From positions 163,147 through 227,146 of the forward strand of contig CANHQJ010000005.1 in NCBI GenBank assembly GCA_947462875.1: a stretch of DNA of 64,000 bases, written 5' to 3'. A program made the translations under genes and the position numbers. This document shows positions 44,705 to 56,300 of the stretch, piece after piece (within the stretch, counting starts at the first letter, position 1; every line of letters starts with the position of its first letter). A model generated the notes under the pieces. It was not told the DNA's origin. It saw only the letters and a list, made by a program, of their open reading frames with translations, and searched no databases. Source of the stretch: Verrucomicrobiia bacterium (GTDB taxonomy: Bacteria > Verrucomicrobiota > Verrucomicrobiia > Verrucomicrobiales > Akkermansiaceae).

Positions 44705-47700
44705 TCAATCCGAAATTTGCACCTGGAAGAAGGTGGGTTTTTTCGGCCCGCTGGGGGTTGAGACGAAATTCGGGAAGCGGATGCGCACGGCGTCGATCGT
44801 GCCATCGGTCGCGATGACGGTGGGGGCGGTCATGCTGGTGGACCATTGATTGAGCCCGGCGCTGAACTGCACGGTATAGGTGACCCCCGCGGTGAGATGG
44901 TCCACGCGGCGGGCGAACACCGCGTAATAGACACCTGCTTCCACCTGCAGGACGGGCTGCCCGGGAGTGGTGACGTTGCCCTCGGAAAAGGCAATAGGCC
45001 CGCTGGAACTCGTGGTGGGATTGGTGCCAAAAGCGTATTCCATGAGGTTGTTGTAAGTATCGGAATCCGGATCGCCGTCCTTGCCGCCCGTGGCGTTGTT
45101 GGCAATGGCCCAGACGTTGAACGGCGTGGATTCCAGGATGTCCACGGTGAGGCCTGTTGGTTGGCTGAGGGAGTAGTTCGTGGCGGAAGAGCCGCTGATG
45201 CTGAAGCCGCTGACGGTCACAGGCTTGGCGGTGCCCACGTTTGCATCCGCCATGGTGCCGATCGGCGAGCCGCCAAGGGTGACAGTATCTCCTGAGACTA
45301 CGCCCACCAAGCTGCCCCCCGTGATGGCGACAGTGGAGGTGGCATCCACAATGCGATTCACGGCTGTAGCGCCGGTAATGGTGAGCTCCTTCGCCGTGAT
45401 GTCAGCGGTGAGTCCCGTGGGCTGGGTGAGTTGGTAATTTCCGGCATCCGCACCGCCGAGAGTGGCGCTGCTGGTGACGGGGATATCCGTGCCGACCGAG
45501 GGGGAATCATAAACGCCCGTGCCGACCAAGGTGACCTCGTCATCGTTCACGATTCCAACGAGCGTGCCAGTGATGGTGGCGGCGGCTGTGGCATCATATA
45601 CTTTGTCCGGAACGGCGGCGGACGACAAGGTCAGCGTTTTTGTCAATACCGTGCTATTGGCAATGGCGATGCTTCGATTCGTGGCGCCGCTGGAACTGAG
45701 CGTGACGACTTGGCCGTTGTAGGTTCCTGCGGGAGCCGTGGCGGCCAGGCGCAGATGAAGGATGCCATCGGCAAATCCCCCCGTCTGCGCAAAGGTCGCC
45801 GTGGTATCCCAGGTGCTGCCATCCGCGGAAACCTGAAAACCCGCAGGTGCCGTGGCGACGATGTTCGCCGTCAAAGTGCCACCCGTGACAACCGCTGTGG
45901 TGGCGGAAGCTGCGGATGCCGTGCCGTAGGTGGTGCTGAGAGCGGAGAAGGTGCCGGAGGAGGTGATGAGGTTCGCTGGGGGCGCTGAGATCGAGATATT
46001 GTCGATGTTAGCACGACGATCACTTGTGCCCGTGGTGTTAGAACGTATTCTCATTCTGCCGGACCCACTCGCATTGATCGTAGAGCTAAATGTAGCAACT
46101 GTCGCACCAGGTGTGAACCTACCCGCTTCGATCCACGTTGAGCCTGCATTGATGCTATATTCGACGATCCACTCGATTTGCGTGTCAGTGCCGTAGCGAC
46201 GATGATTGAAAGAGATCATGCCTATGCCGCCAGTCTTGTCAGCTAGCATTGAGATGACCGATGTTCCGTAGCCTCGCAACCGAGCAGATCGTGTGCCTGC
46301 TTTGTAATCCTCAGCTGCTGTTCCGATGAGTGCATCCGTCAAATTCCAACTGATTCCGCTGAGAGTAACACTACCGGATGCATATCCCGTTTTGGTTTCT
46401 CCAGTGCCCTCAAAGTCAACAAGATAACTTGTTCCAAGGGTTGCCGCCACATTCAACACCCTGCTCTCACTATCCCCCGTAAAGTTCGCCGTCCCGGCAA
46501 CGCTCGCGGTAATGGTGGTGACGCCGGGGGCGACGAGGGTGATGACGCCTGTGCTCGCGTCAATGGTGGCGACGGTGGTGTTCGAGCTGGTGTAGCTGAG
46601 GGTGCCGAAGTTGGTGGAGACACCGGCGGAAAAGGGAGCATCGCCGACTTTTTTCCCGGACGGAAGCGAGGGAAAGGTGATGACGGCGGCACCTTGCGTG
46701 ATGTTGGCAGTGGTGGTGGAGACCGAAGCCAGGGTGTAGTTGCCGGCAGCGGTGCCAGTGAGGGTGGCTCCGGTGAGAGTCACGGTTTTGCCATCGGCCA
46801 CATCGGCATCGGCAAAGGTGGCGCTGCCACCCGCGTGGTTCACGTCCTCGCTGCCGATTTTTCCAACGACGTTGCGGGTGAGCACGATAGCGGCGGTGGT
46901 GGCATCATAAACTTTGTGGTCAGCGGTGAATGTGCCCGTCAATTCCTTGGCGCTGATGTCGGCACTGAGGGTGGGCTGGGCGCTGAGGGTGTAGTTCGCA
47001 TTCGGCGCGGTGTAGTCGGCGCTGCGGGTCAGCACCTTGGCGATGCCGATGTTGGGATTGGGGAAGATCCAGGTGACGCTATCGGTCACGGCATGCGTTT
47101 CGTCATTGGCGAGGCCGAGATAGGCGGCGGTGCCATTGATGGTGGCGGTGGTGGTGGCGTCGTAGATTTTGGATTCGGCACTGAGTCCGGTGATGGTGAG
47201 TGCCTTGGGCGTCACGGCATTGCCACTGGCGGTGGTGGAAATGCTCTGAGTGCTGGCACCGCCGCCGGAGACGGTGATACTGATGTTGTTGTAAGTTGTG
47301 GCCGGAGCATTGGCTTTCAGGCGGGCGTAAATCGTGGTGGGGCCCGCGGTGCCGGATGTTTCCGTGAGCACGAGAGAGGCTGCGTAGCCGCTTTCGGCAG
47401 CAAGCGACACTTCCAGGCCGGCGGGAGCGGTGACGGTGAGGTTTCCACTGAGAAGCGAGCCCGATGCCGAAAAGCTCAGCGCGGGGGAAGGGGCGCCGTA
47501 GGTGGTGCTCAGCGCGCTGGGGAAAAGGACGGAAGTGACATTGATCGATGCCAAGGCGGCGGGAGTGCCATCGACCGTGGCGGATGCCGCCCCGCTGCCA
47601 ACGGAGTTCACGGCGCGGAGTGTCACGTTGTAGGTGATGCCATTGGTCAGTCCGGTGATGAGCAAGGGACTGGTGGTGACAGCGGGCGCGGGAGTGATCC

Positions 47701-49059
47701 AGTTGTTGCCGTTGTCGATAGAGTATTGATAGTTGGTGATGCTCAGACCGCCATTCGAACTTGGTGGCGTGAAAGCGACGCTGAGTTGCTCGTTTCCGGG
47801 CGTGATGCCGGTGATGGCGGGCGCGGTGGGAACGATGGCGATGATGTCCGCGCTGAGACTGGGCTGGGTGACGGAGTAGTTGGTGGAGGGTGCCGCGTAG
47901 CTGCCGGTGCGGACCAAGGGTTTTGCCGTGCCGACGTTCGCATCCGCAAAGGCCCAGATCACGCTGCCGGTGACGGAAAATGTTTCGCTGTTGACAAGCC
48001 CATCGTAGGCGGGCGTGCCGGTCACACTGGCAGTAGTGGTGCCGTCCCAGTCCTTGTTCTGTGCTGTCAGTCCGGTGATGGTGAGGGATTTGGCGGTAAC
48101 CGTGCTCGCCGTCGTGGCCACGTTCACGGTAGTGGCTCCAGTACTGCTGAGAACGATGTTCCCGGAGTGCGGCGAGCCGGAGACCGGAGCGGTCGGGAGA
48201 AGGCGGACGTATATCGTCGTGCTCGAGATCGTGCCGGAACCGCCCACGGTGATAGGCGATCCGTTCGTGCCGGTGTTAGCCGAGAAGTCGCTGGTGGTGG
48301 AGACCTGGTAATGGGCAGGAGGATTGACGGAGATTCCCGCCGTCATGTTCGCTCCCGAGATCGAGAAGCTGGACGGCGAAGGAGAGGCGCTGCCGTAGGT
48401 CGTGTTGACGGCACCGGGTGTGCCGGTGGCGGTGATGGTGGGGGATGTGCTAGTTACTGTACCGTTTATCGTGAAATCATCTAATCGAAATGTTCCCGTC
48501 CCAGAAGCACTGGAAAGCGTGATAACCAACGTGACCGTGCCAGTGAGCCCCGTTTTACCCGAGACAGTAAGCGTTCCGGTATTAGCCCCAGTAGTGGGAA
48601 CTGTTCCACTAGCAATCGCAGCGCCACCGTTGATCGTGATCGAATAGTTTTGTGCTCCCGAGGTAGAACGTTGCCGCCAGAAGGCTAGGGAACTCACATC
48701 GAGAGTGTAACCGCTGGCCACGTCGAAGGTCAGGGTGTAAGTCGGAGTTCCGCTAGAGTCGTTCAAAGACAACGCCTGTCCACTACTTTCAAAGACAACG
48801 CCTGTCCACTACTTCCTGCGAAACTAGTAAAGCCTGATGCACTTGTCGTCCAGCTTGAGGATGATAGATTCGCGTTAAATGTCGTTGGTGCCGCGGTATA
48901 TGGTTTCCCGGTGATTGTTGTAGTGCCAAAGTTGTGTTGATAAACAATCTGCCCCCATCCGCTACTCATGGAAAACGCGAGTGCTCCGAGCAGGGCTGTG
49001 GCGCGGGTGAGGCGGGTGAGTTGGCAAAATTTTTTGGCGAATAGGAGCAGTGATTTCAT
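44705..49059 (-). pseudogene. Giant secreted YDG-repeat surface protein, frame broken by 26-bp tandem duplication
   Basis: Start ATG 49059 gives signal peptide (TRATALLGALAFSMSSGWGQ) and a beta domain, but the frame stops at 48763 after residue ~98. The downstream frame (44705-48772, beginning TTG) continues the same protein. Removing one of two identical 26-base units (48762-48787, 48788-48813) joins them exactly: 4355-26=4329 bases, 1442 codons plus stop. The intact product would have beta-sandwich, FN3 (NGGLSITNYQYSIDNGNNW), five YDG repeats (KVYDATT type), MBG-like units and a C-terminal GKDGDPDSDTYNNLMEYAFG module. Role: adhesion or outer-surface scaffold, inferred. Confidence 0.8.
48762..48813. 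repeat. 26-bp perfect tandem duplication
   Basis: Two identical, directly adjacent 26-base units (first starts TTCAAAGACAACGCC, ends CCACTACT). The unit length is not a multiple of three, so copy number sets the reading frame of the YDG-repeat gene. One unit restores the frame. Confidence 0.92.
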
Positions 49060-49269
49060 GAAGGAAAGTGCGGACGGAGTGACGGAGCGATGGAAGTCCG
49101 TGACGATAAAGCACGATGCATGCCGAAGCCTTATGAGGAAAATCGATATTCGGCGGGTTTTAACAAGAGTTGGCTTGTTACCGTTTTGACACGCATACAT
49201 GACCCGTCTTGGGCAGGTGGGGGAGCAGGTGAGGGCTTGTGTTTTCGTGGTATTGGCGTAGGGAGATGC

Positions 49270-51846
49270 ATGCTTTTGCGATGGATTAGTGTGTGCGGGG
49301 TGATGGTGGCGCATGCCGTTTGGGCGGCGGAGCCGGGGTATGTCGTGGATGCGGATACGGGCCTCACGTTGCGCGAGGGATTCGATGCGGAGTTGCTGTA
49401 TGAGGTGCCGAAGGAGCAGGGCTCCTGGGTGGCCATGGCCTTCGATCCGAACGGGCGCTTGATCGTTTCCGATCAGGACGACAAGGGAGTGTTCCGCGTC
49501 ACACTGCCGACGGCGGGCAAAACTATTCAGGTAGAGAGCCTGCCGGGATTTCCTTATGACCCGGTGGACTGGGGCGCGCGCGAGGTAGGGGGCGCGCTGG
49601 GGTTCCTGTATGCCTTCGACAGCCTCTACATGTCTTCGATGAAAGGACTCTATCGGATTCGCGATACCGATGGCGATGACCGGTTTGACGAATTCAAACT
49701 GTTGCGGAAACTGAACCTCGGCTACGAACACTCGGCGCACTCGATGATCCCCACGGCGGATGGCAAGGGCATTTATTTGGTGAGTGGCAATTTCACGCGT
49801 ATTCCCGCCGGCACGGCTTCGCGGCAACCGCCGGTGTGGAAGGATGACTCGCTGCTGCCGGTGTTGCCGGATCCCAGCGGGCACGCGGTGGGACTGAAGC
49901 CGCCCGGCGGTTGGATCTGCCGCTTCAATCCGGAGGGCGAGGAGTGGACGATGATCGCTTCCGGCCTGCGCAATTCCGTGGACATCGCGCTCAATCGCGA
50001 GGGCGAACTGTTCACCTACGATTCCGATATGGAGTTCGATGTCGGCTGCCCCTGGTACCGGCCCACGCGGCTCAATCACGTGATTTCCGGAGCGGAGTTC
50101 GGCTGGCGCGCCAGCACGGCGAACTGGCCGGACTACTATGCGGATAGTATTGGCGCGGTGATCGATATCGGCCCCGGTTCTCCCACGGCCATGAGTTTCG
50201 GCCATCATTCGAATTTCCCCGCCGGCTATCAGGACAAGTTGTTTCTGTGCGACTGGACATTCGGCACGATCTACACGGTGGCACTTGAGGAAAATGGGAG
50301 CAGCTATACGGGCACCAAGCAGGAATTTCTGCACGGCAGTCCACTGAACATCGCCGCGATGAGGTTCGGACCTGATGGGGCGATGTATTTTGTCACGGGT
50401 GGTCGCACGACGGCATCCAAGCTCTATCGGATCCGCTCCCTCGCGGCACCGGCGAATGGAGCGCAGCCGCTGCAAACAAAAAACCAAGCGCTGCGAGAGG
50501 AACGCCGTGCCTTGGAAACATTCCACGATGATGGCAGGGGCGGGCGGGCGGCGGTGGAAAAGGCCTGGCCGTATCTGTCGCACGATGACCGCTCGATCCG
50601 CTACGCGGCGCGGATCGCGATCGAGAATCAGAAGCTTGATTTCTGGCAGGAAAAAGTCTTCGCCGAGACCGGGCCGCGCGCGGTCATTTATGCAGCGCTG
50701 GCCCTGTCGCGTCACGGGGATGCCGTGCCGGGAGAGCGGATCATCAACAAGCTGACGACGCTGGCCATTTCCCCGCTGGGCAAGGAGGACCAGCTCGCGC
50801 TGCTGAGAACCTATGCCGTGGTGTTCTCGCGCATGGGGAAGCCGGAGCCGTCGCAGGCGACGGCGGTGATCGCGCAACTGGATGCCGCCTATCCCGCCGG
50901 GGACGATCAGGTGAATGCGGAGCTTTGTCGGGTGCTGAGCTTCCTCGATGCGCCCCAAGTGGTGCGCAAAACGATAGAACTGATGAAACGCACGCGTGCC
51001 GAGACCGTGGACTACGACAAGGAAATGCTCGCCCGCCACAAATACGGCGATGCCATCCTGCGCATGATGGCGAACACGCCGAACACGCGCAACATCCACT
51101 ATGCCTACTGCCTGCGCCATGTGGGCGCGGGGTGGTCGCCGGAGGACAGAAAATACTTTTTCGGTTGGCTGAACGACACGCTGGTCAATGACGGCGGCAG
51201 GAGCTTCGCCGGCTATCTGGGGGCGATCCGGCAGGATGCGATCGAGCAGCTCGGGGAAAAAGAAACCACACAGCTCAAGGGCCTGCTCGGTGAGGTGAAG
51301 TCCGTGGATCTGTCGAAACTGCCGAATCCCCAGGGCCCGGCGGTGGCGTGGACGGTGGACAGCGCGATGAAACTGTTCGAGAAGGAACTGCGCGGCAGGG
51401 ACCATGCGCAGGGCAAGAAGATGTTCGCGGCCGGGCGTTGTGTGGCCTGTCATCGCTTCGGCGGCGAAGGGGGCCATGCCGGTCCGGATCTGGGCTCGGT
51501 GGGGAACCGATTTTCCCTACGCGACATGCTGGTGGCGATCTGCGAACCGAACCAATCCATTTCCGAGCAGTACATGGCGAGCGTGGTGACGCTGAAGGAT
51601 GGTTCGTCTTTGTACGGTCGTTTGATTTATCAGAATGACAAAGGCGTGGGGGTGGCGGTCAATCCCTTCGATATGAACGAGGTCAGAAAAGCCCCGGCCG
51701 ATCAGGTGCTGCGTGTCGGATTCTCCCAAGCGTCACTGATGCCGCCGGGCATGATCAACGGCATGAATTCCGAGGAGCTGATGGACTTGATCGCTTATCT
51801 GGTGTCCGGCGGGGATCCGAAACATCCGGTGTTTGGAAAACCGTGA
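49270..51846 (+). CDS. PVC-type membrane-bound dehydrogenase with C-terminal CxxCH heme domain
   Basis: 858 residues from ATG 49270, preceded by AGGGAG as ribosome site and giving a signal peptide ending AVWAAEP. N-terminal beta-propeller dehydrogenase-like region (AMAFDPNGRLIVSDQDDKG, YEHSAHSMIPTADGKGIYLV, NSVDIALNREGELFTYDSDM) then helical (HEAT-like) region, then heme site GRCVACHRFGGEGGHAGPDL near the C-terminus. This is the family of PVC heme-binding proteins (TIGR02603/02604 type, from family knowledge). Predicted periplasmic oxidoreductase. It is divergent from the giant YDG gene. Confidence 0.9.
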   Translation: MLLRWISVCGVMVAHAVWAAEPGYVVDADTGLTLREGFDAELLYEVPKEQGSWVAMAFDPNGRLIVSDQDDKGVFRVTLPTAGKTIQVESLPGFPYDPVDWGAREVGGALGFLYAFDSLYMSSMKGLYRIRDTDGDDRFDEFKLLRKLNLGYEHSAHSMIPTADGKGIYLVSGNFTRIPAGTASRQPPVWKDDSLLPVLPDPSGHAVGLKPPGGWICRFNPEGEEWTMIASGLRNSVDIALNREGELFTYDSDMEFDVGCPWYRPTRLNHVISGAEFGWRASTANWPDYYADSIGAVIDIGPGSPTAMSFGHHSNFPAGYQDKLFLCDWTFGTIYTVALEENGSSYTGTKQEFLHGSPLNIAAMRFGPDGAMYFVTGGRTTASKLYRIRSLAAPANGAQPLQTKNQALREERRALETFHDDGRGGRAAVEKAWPYLSHDDRSIRYAARIAIENQKLDFWQEKVFAETGPRAVIYAALALSRHGDAVPGERIINKLTTLAISPLGKEDQLALLRTYAVVFSRMGKPEPSQATAVIAQLDAAYPAGDDQVNAELCRVLSFLDAPQVVRKTIELMKRTRAETVDYDKEMLARHKYGDAILRMMANTPNTRNIHYAYCLRHVGAGWSPEDRKYFFGWLNDTLVNDGGRSFAGYLGAIRQDAIEQLGEKETTQLKGLLGEVKSVDLSKLPNPQGPAVAWTVDSAMKLFEKELRGRDHAQGKKMFAAGRCVACHRFGGEGGHAGPDLGSVGNRFSLRDMLVAICEPNQSISEQYMASVVTLKDGSSLYGRLIYQNDKGVGVAVNPFDMNEVRKAPADQVLRVGFSQASLMPPGMINGMNSEELMDLIAYLVSGGDPKHPVFGKP

Positions 51847-51940
51847 GCGGGTCGAGTTGCCTGGGTCATGTCGTTAGTTCCGCTAAAAACCCTTGCCTTG
51901 TGACTGAGGCTTAGGTACCAACAACGGCAGTCCCCCTGCG

Positions 51941-53371
51941 ATGAATGCCACCCCCAGATCCCTTATACTGTTTCCCTGCCTGTTTTCCCTGGCCCAGTGG
52001 GTCTCCGCAGGAACCGTCAACAACCAGCCCACGCAGCATGAGCAATACATGTTGCAAATGATCAACCGGGCCCGGGCGAATGGTGGTGCGGAAATGGACT
52101 TTTGGGGCACTGTGACCAATGTGAATGAAGGTCCGCCCACATTGGGGACGGATAGCTGGAGCATCATCAACAGTGTGCAGCCTCTGGCATGGAACTCACA
52201 ATTGTGTTCCGCCGCTCAGTCGCACGCGAATAATATGCAATCTGTGGACTGGCAATTTAACACCGCGACGTATGGCGCCAACCCACACACGCCGAACAGC
52301 AGTTTTCCCGGAGGAGCGACCCTTCCCCGTCAGAGGATCGAGGCAACAGGATACAACTTCAGCACCTCAGGATTCCGATACAGCAGCCCCACCGGTTACT
52401 ATCCCGGACCCGAGAATATTTTCCTTTTCATCGCGAGCAATACCGACGGCTGGTCCAATGCGGAAGTATTAGCCGGTGTCAATTTCGCGCATGAAGATTT
52501 ATACGAAGACTTCAGCGTTCCAGGGCGGGGACATCGCAGCACTTACATGTATGAGATGTATAAAGAAATCGGCATCGGCACGGCGACCGGAACGGATCAG
52601 AACGCCAGCAATCAAACGAGAGACTCGATGTATCTCGTGCAAAATTTCGGCAAGTCCTCCGTCGTTACCCATGGGATCCTCACGGGCTTGGCGTATAACG
52701 ATCTCGATTCTAACAACTTCTTCACTCCCGCGCGCACTCCCAGCGAGAGTATCACGGGGCTCACGGTGCAGGCGCGTCAATCCGGCAGCGTGGTGGCCTC
52801 GGTGGCGGCATTTGATACGGGCGGCTACTCCCTGCCCCTGGCGGCGGGCACCTATCAAATTCATTTCGTCAAAGCCGATGGCACCGAGCACTCGGCCGGC
52901 ACTGTGGTGATGGGATCCCAGAACATCGAGCTGAACGTCAAGACTCCCACCTTCGTGGCGACCTACGCTTCCTGGATCAATGGCTTTCCCGGCGCTGCGG
53001 CGCAACCCGGCTTCACGCAGGATGCCGATGGGGACGGGGTGCCGAATGGGGTGGAGCACATCCTCGGTACCAGTCCGGCAGCCCGATCGGCAAGCCTAAC
53101 GGAAATTACCAAACCTGCCAACGGGTTGAAATTCCGCCACTCGCGCAGCAACGCCATCATCCCCGGCATCACTCACAGCTACCAGTGGTCCACGGATCTT
53201 GTGAATTGGCACAGCAGCGGGCAAACGAACGCGCAGGGCATCACCGCCAGCATTGCCGCCAGCACCATCGTGGACAATACGGCGCCGAACCTCGATACCG
53301 TGGAGGTCACGTCCACGATCACCGCAGGCTCCAGCGTGAAAGTATTCGTCCGCCTCAGAGCGGCGCAGTGA
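51941..53371 (+). CDS. Secreted CAP/SCP-domain protein
   Basis: 476 residues with signal peptide (LILFPCLFSLAQWVSAG). The CAP fold is visible: YMLQMINRARANGGAEMDFW, LAWNSQLCSAAQSHANNMQ, and residues ~130-230 with GPENIFLF and FAHEDLYEDF. Next come a SdrD/CNA-B-like beta domain (GLAYNDLDSNNFF, GGYSLPLAAGTYQI) and a C-terminal segment with DADGDGVPNGVEHIL as in verrucomicrobial exported proteins. Function unknown; CAP proteins can bind lipids or act as toxins. Its stop codon directly abuts the stop of the convergent RND gene. Confidence 0.82.
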   Translation: MNATPRSLILFPCLFSLAQWVSAGTVNNQPTQHEQYMLQMINRARANGGAEMDFWGTVTNVNEGPPTLGTDSWSIINSVQPLAWNSQLCSAAQSHANNMQSVDWQFNTATYGANPHTPNSSFPGGATLPRQRIEATGYNFSTSGFRYSSPTGYYPGPENIFLFIASNTDGWSNAEVLAGVNFAHEDLYEDFSVPGRGHRSTYMYEMYKEIGIGTATGTDQNASNQTRDSMYLVQNFGKSSVVTHGILTGLAYNDLDSNNFFTPARTPSESITGLTVQARQSGSVVASVAAFDTGGYSLPLAAGTYQIHFVKADGTEHSAGTVVMGSQNIELNVKTPTFVATYASWINGFPGAAAQPGFTQDADGDGVPNGVEHILGTSPAARSASLTEITKPANGLKFRHSRSNAIIPGITHSYQWSTDLVNWHSSGQTNAQGITASIAASTIVDNTAPNLDTVEVTSTITAGSSVKVFVRLRAAQ

Positions 53372-56300
53372 TCATCCCAGCGCTACCTTTTCCTCATCGG
53401 CTGCCGCCGGTTTTTTCCCGAGATACCAGGCCCAGAAGGCTTTCCAACGGTCCAGCCCGCTTTCCGTGATCAGGTAAAACGAGGGAATCAGGAACAGGGT
53501 GATCACGGTGGAAAACAGGATGCCGAAGGCGAGCGATACGGCCATGGGGATGAGGAATTGACCCTGCACGGATTTGTCGATCATGGTGGGCACGAGACCG
53601 ACGAAGGTGGTGAGGGACGTCAGCATGATGGGGCGGAAGCGCTTGGTGCCGGCACCGATGGCCGCATCCGTTCGGCTCATGCCTGCCGCGCGGTGTTGGT
53701 TGATGAAATCGATCATCACGATGGCATTGTTCACCACGATGCCCGCCACCGCCAGGATGCCGAAAGCGGAGAGGAAAGAAGGGACCACGTCCATGATCAA
53801 ATGGCCGAGCAGGGCACCGATCACGCCAAAGGGAATGGCGAGCAAAATGTAGAACGGCTGCAGCAGCGACTTGAAGGGAATGACCAGCAGAAAATAAAGC
53901 GCGAAAAGAATGGCCAGCGCGCCGATGATGATGCGGTTGTTGGTTTCCTCGTGCTCGGCGAGGTAGCCGGTGAAGCGCCAGGAAAGTTCCGGGTGATCGA
54001 TGAAAACGGCTTGCAGGCGCTGCTCCAGATCACGTCCGATCTCTACGATGTCCACGGTGCTGTTTGCCGCCTGGGCCCAGATGGTGATGGCCTGGGCGCC
54101 ATTGGTGCGGGTGATCTCCGAGCGCGCCTTGGCGAACTTCACATCGGCCACGCTCGTGAGCGGAGCCTCGCCGCCATTGGGCAGGCGGATGCGCATTTGT
54201 TCCAACGTGTGGAGCGACTGCCGTTTTTCGAGGGGAAGGCGCACCATCACGCGGATGTCATCGATCTCCCGCTGCACGCGCTGGGCCTGCTCGCCGAAAA
54301 AGGAAGAACGCACCTGCCGCCCGAGCTCGCGCTGGGTCAGCCCGAGCGCCTCACCCTCGGGACGGATGGAAATGACCAGCTCATCGCGATTGCGGGCGAG
54401 ATTGCTGCCGGCATCATCGATTCCTTGGTACGATTTTAATAGTAGTTCGATCTCGTCCACCAATTGGTCGCGGGCTTCCGAGGCGGCACCGCGCAGTTCA
54501 AGCTGGATCGATTCCTCGCCCCCGCTGCCACGGAAGCCGCGCCCTCCATCGACCATGATGTAAAACGATTGTGCCGCGCTCACATCGCCACAGAGCTCGC
54601 GCCAGCGCTTCGAGATTTCCTTGGCCGAGGGACCGGGAACCGTGCGCTCCGAGGCATCCACGATCGTGACAATGACGAAGCCCGAACGGGCATCCACTCC
54701 AGGCCGCCCCGGCCACCCGCCTGCGGAGGTGAGCACATCGTTGATCAGCGATTTGCCCGTGCCGGGATCGACGAATTCCTTGCGCAACTGTTCCGCGGCG
54801 CGCTCGGTTTGTTTCACCAGCACATCGGTATCCGCCACCTTCGCCTCGCGCGGCATGTTGATATTGGCGTAGAGGCGGTTTTTTTCAATGTTCGGCATCG
54901 TCACAAAGCCGAGGCGGCCGCTTTTGATGAGCGCGACGGAGGCCATCGCGAACGCCAGAAACAGACAGCAGGTCGAGTAACGATGGCGGGTGGTGAAGAC
55001 GATGAGGGGCTGGAAGTATCCCTCGATGAACCGCTCCAGACCATCGGCGATGCGTTTCTGGAAGCGGGCGAACAGACCGGGATTCGCAGAGAGGGGCTTG
55101 AGAAATTTCAGGTGAGCGGGCAGCGAGAGCTTTGCCTCTAACAGAGAGAACAGCAGAATGCCGATGATCACCGGCGGCACTTGTTTCGTATAGGTGCCGT
55201 AGAATCCCTCGAAAAACATCAGCGGCAAAAAGGCGACAATTGTGGTGAGCGTGCCGAAGGTCACCGGCAGGGCGATTTCCTGCGTGCCACAGATGGCGGC
55301 CTCCTCGGGATCCATGCCCTCGTTCATCTTGCTGTAGATGTTTTCCGAGGTCACGATGGCGTCATCGACGACAAGCCCCACCGCGATGATGAAACCGAAC
55401 AAAGACATCACGTTCACCGTATAGCCGAAATAAGGCATCACCCATAGCGTGCCGGCGAAGGCGACGGGGATGCCAAAGAGCACCCAGAGGGCCATGACGG
55501 GGCGGAGAAACAGTCCGAGTATGATCATCACGAGGACGCATCCTTGCAGCAGCGTGGTGATGAGCGAATTCAAGCGGCCCTTGAGCTCGATGGTCGAGTC
55601 ATCCCAGATGTGAATGCTGATGCCGGAGGGGAAACGCTGCGAGGACTTGGCGGCGTATTCCTTGACCTGCTTGGCGATTTCCAGCGCGCTCTCGTTGTTG
55701 AGGCGCAGGCATTCCACCAGCAATGCGGGCTTGCCATTGAAGCGCAGGATCTTGCGATTTTCCTCGAATCCATCCGTCACCTTGGCGACATCGCCCAGCT
55801 TCACGGCAGCGCCGCGATTGTTGAGCAGGACGATGTTGGCAAATTCCTCTTCGCTGAACGCCTGGCCGCTGGTGCGGATCATCAGGCTGCCCTCGTCGGT
55901 TTGGATCTGACCGGCGGGCACATCGAGCGAGGTGCGGCGCACGGCTTCCGCAAGGTCGTTGTAGGTCAGCCCGAAGTCGCGCAGGCGATCGGGATCGGCT
56001 TCGATGGAAATTTCCAGCGGGGAGGCCCCTTGCAATTCCGCTTGGGAAATGCCGGGTAGCTCGGTGAGGTCATCGCGCACACGCCGGGCCGCTTTGAGCA
56101 AATCGGCCTCGTCCATGTTGCCGGTGATCGCAACCTTGATCACATCGAACCAGCGCGTGCTGTTCGGCACTTCGAGCTTGGGCGGCTCCGTTTCCGCGGG
56201 GAAATTGGTGATGCCCGTGATCAGCGGACGCATTTGCTCCATGAGCTTCTCGGGATCGGTGAGCTGATCGGCCTTGACCTCGATGCTGGCATAGCCCGTG

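Noticed and set aside
46694..48484. 596-residue plus-strand open frame
   Set aside because: Gly/Arg-rich composition typical of the opposite strand of a repetitive Thr/Ala/Val-rich gene; no domain or start signal.
48763..51477. 904-residue minus-strand open frame
   Set aside because: Most of it is antisense to the PVC heme-protein gene and is His/Arg-rich shadow. Only its last ~98 codons are real, as the N-terminus of the YDG-repeat protein, and these are included in that feature.
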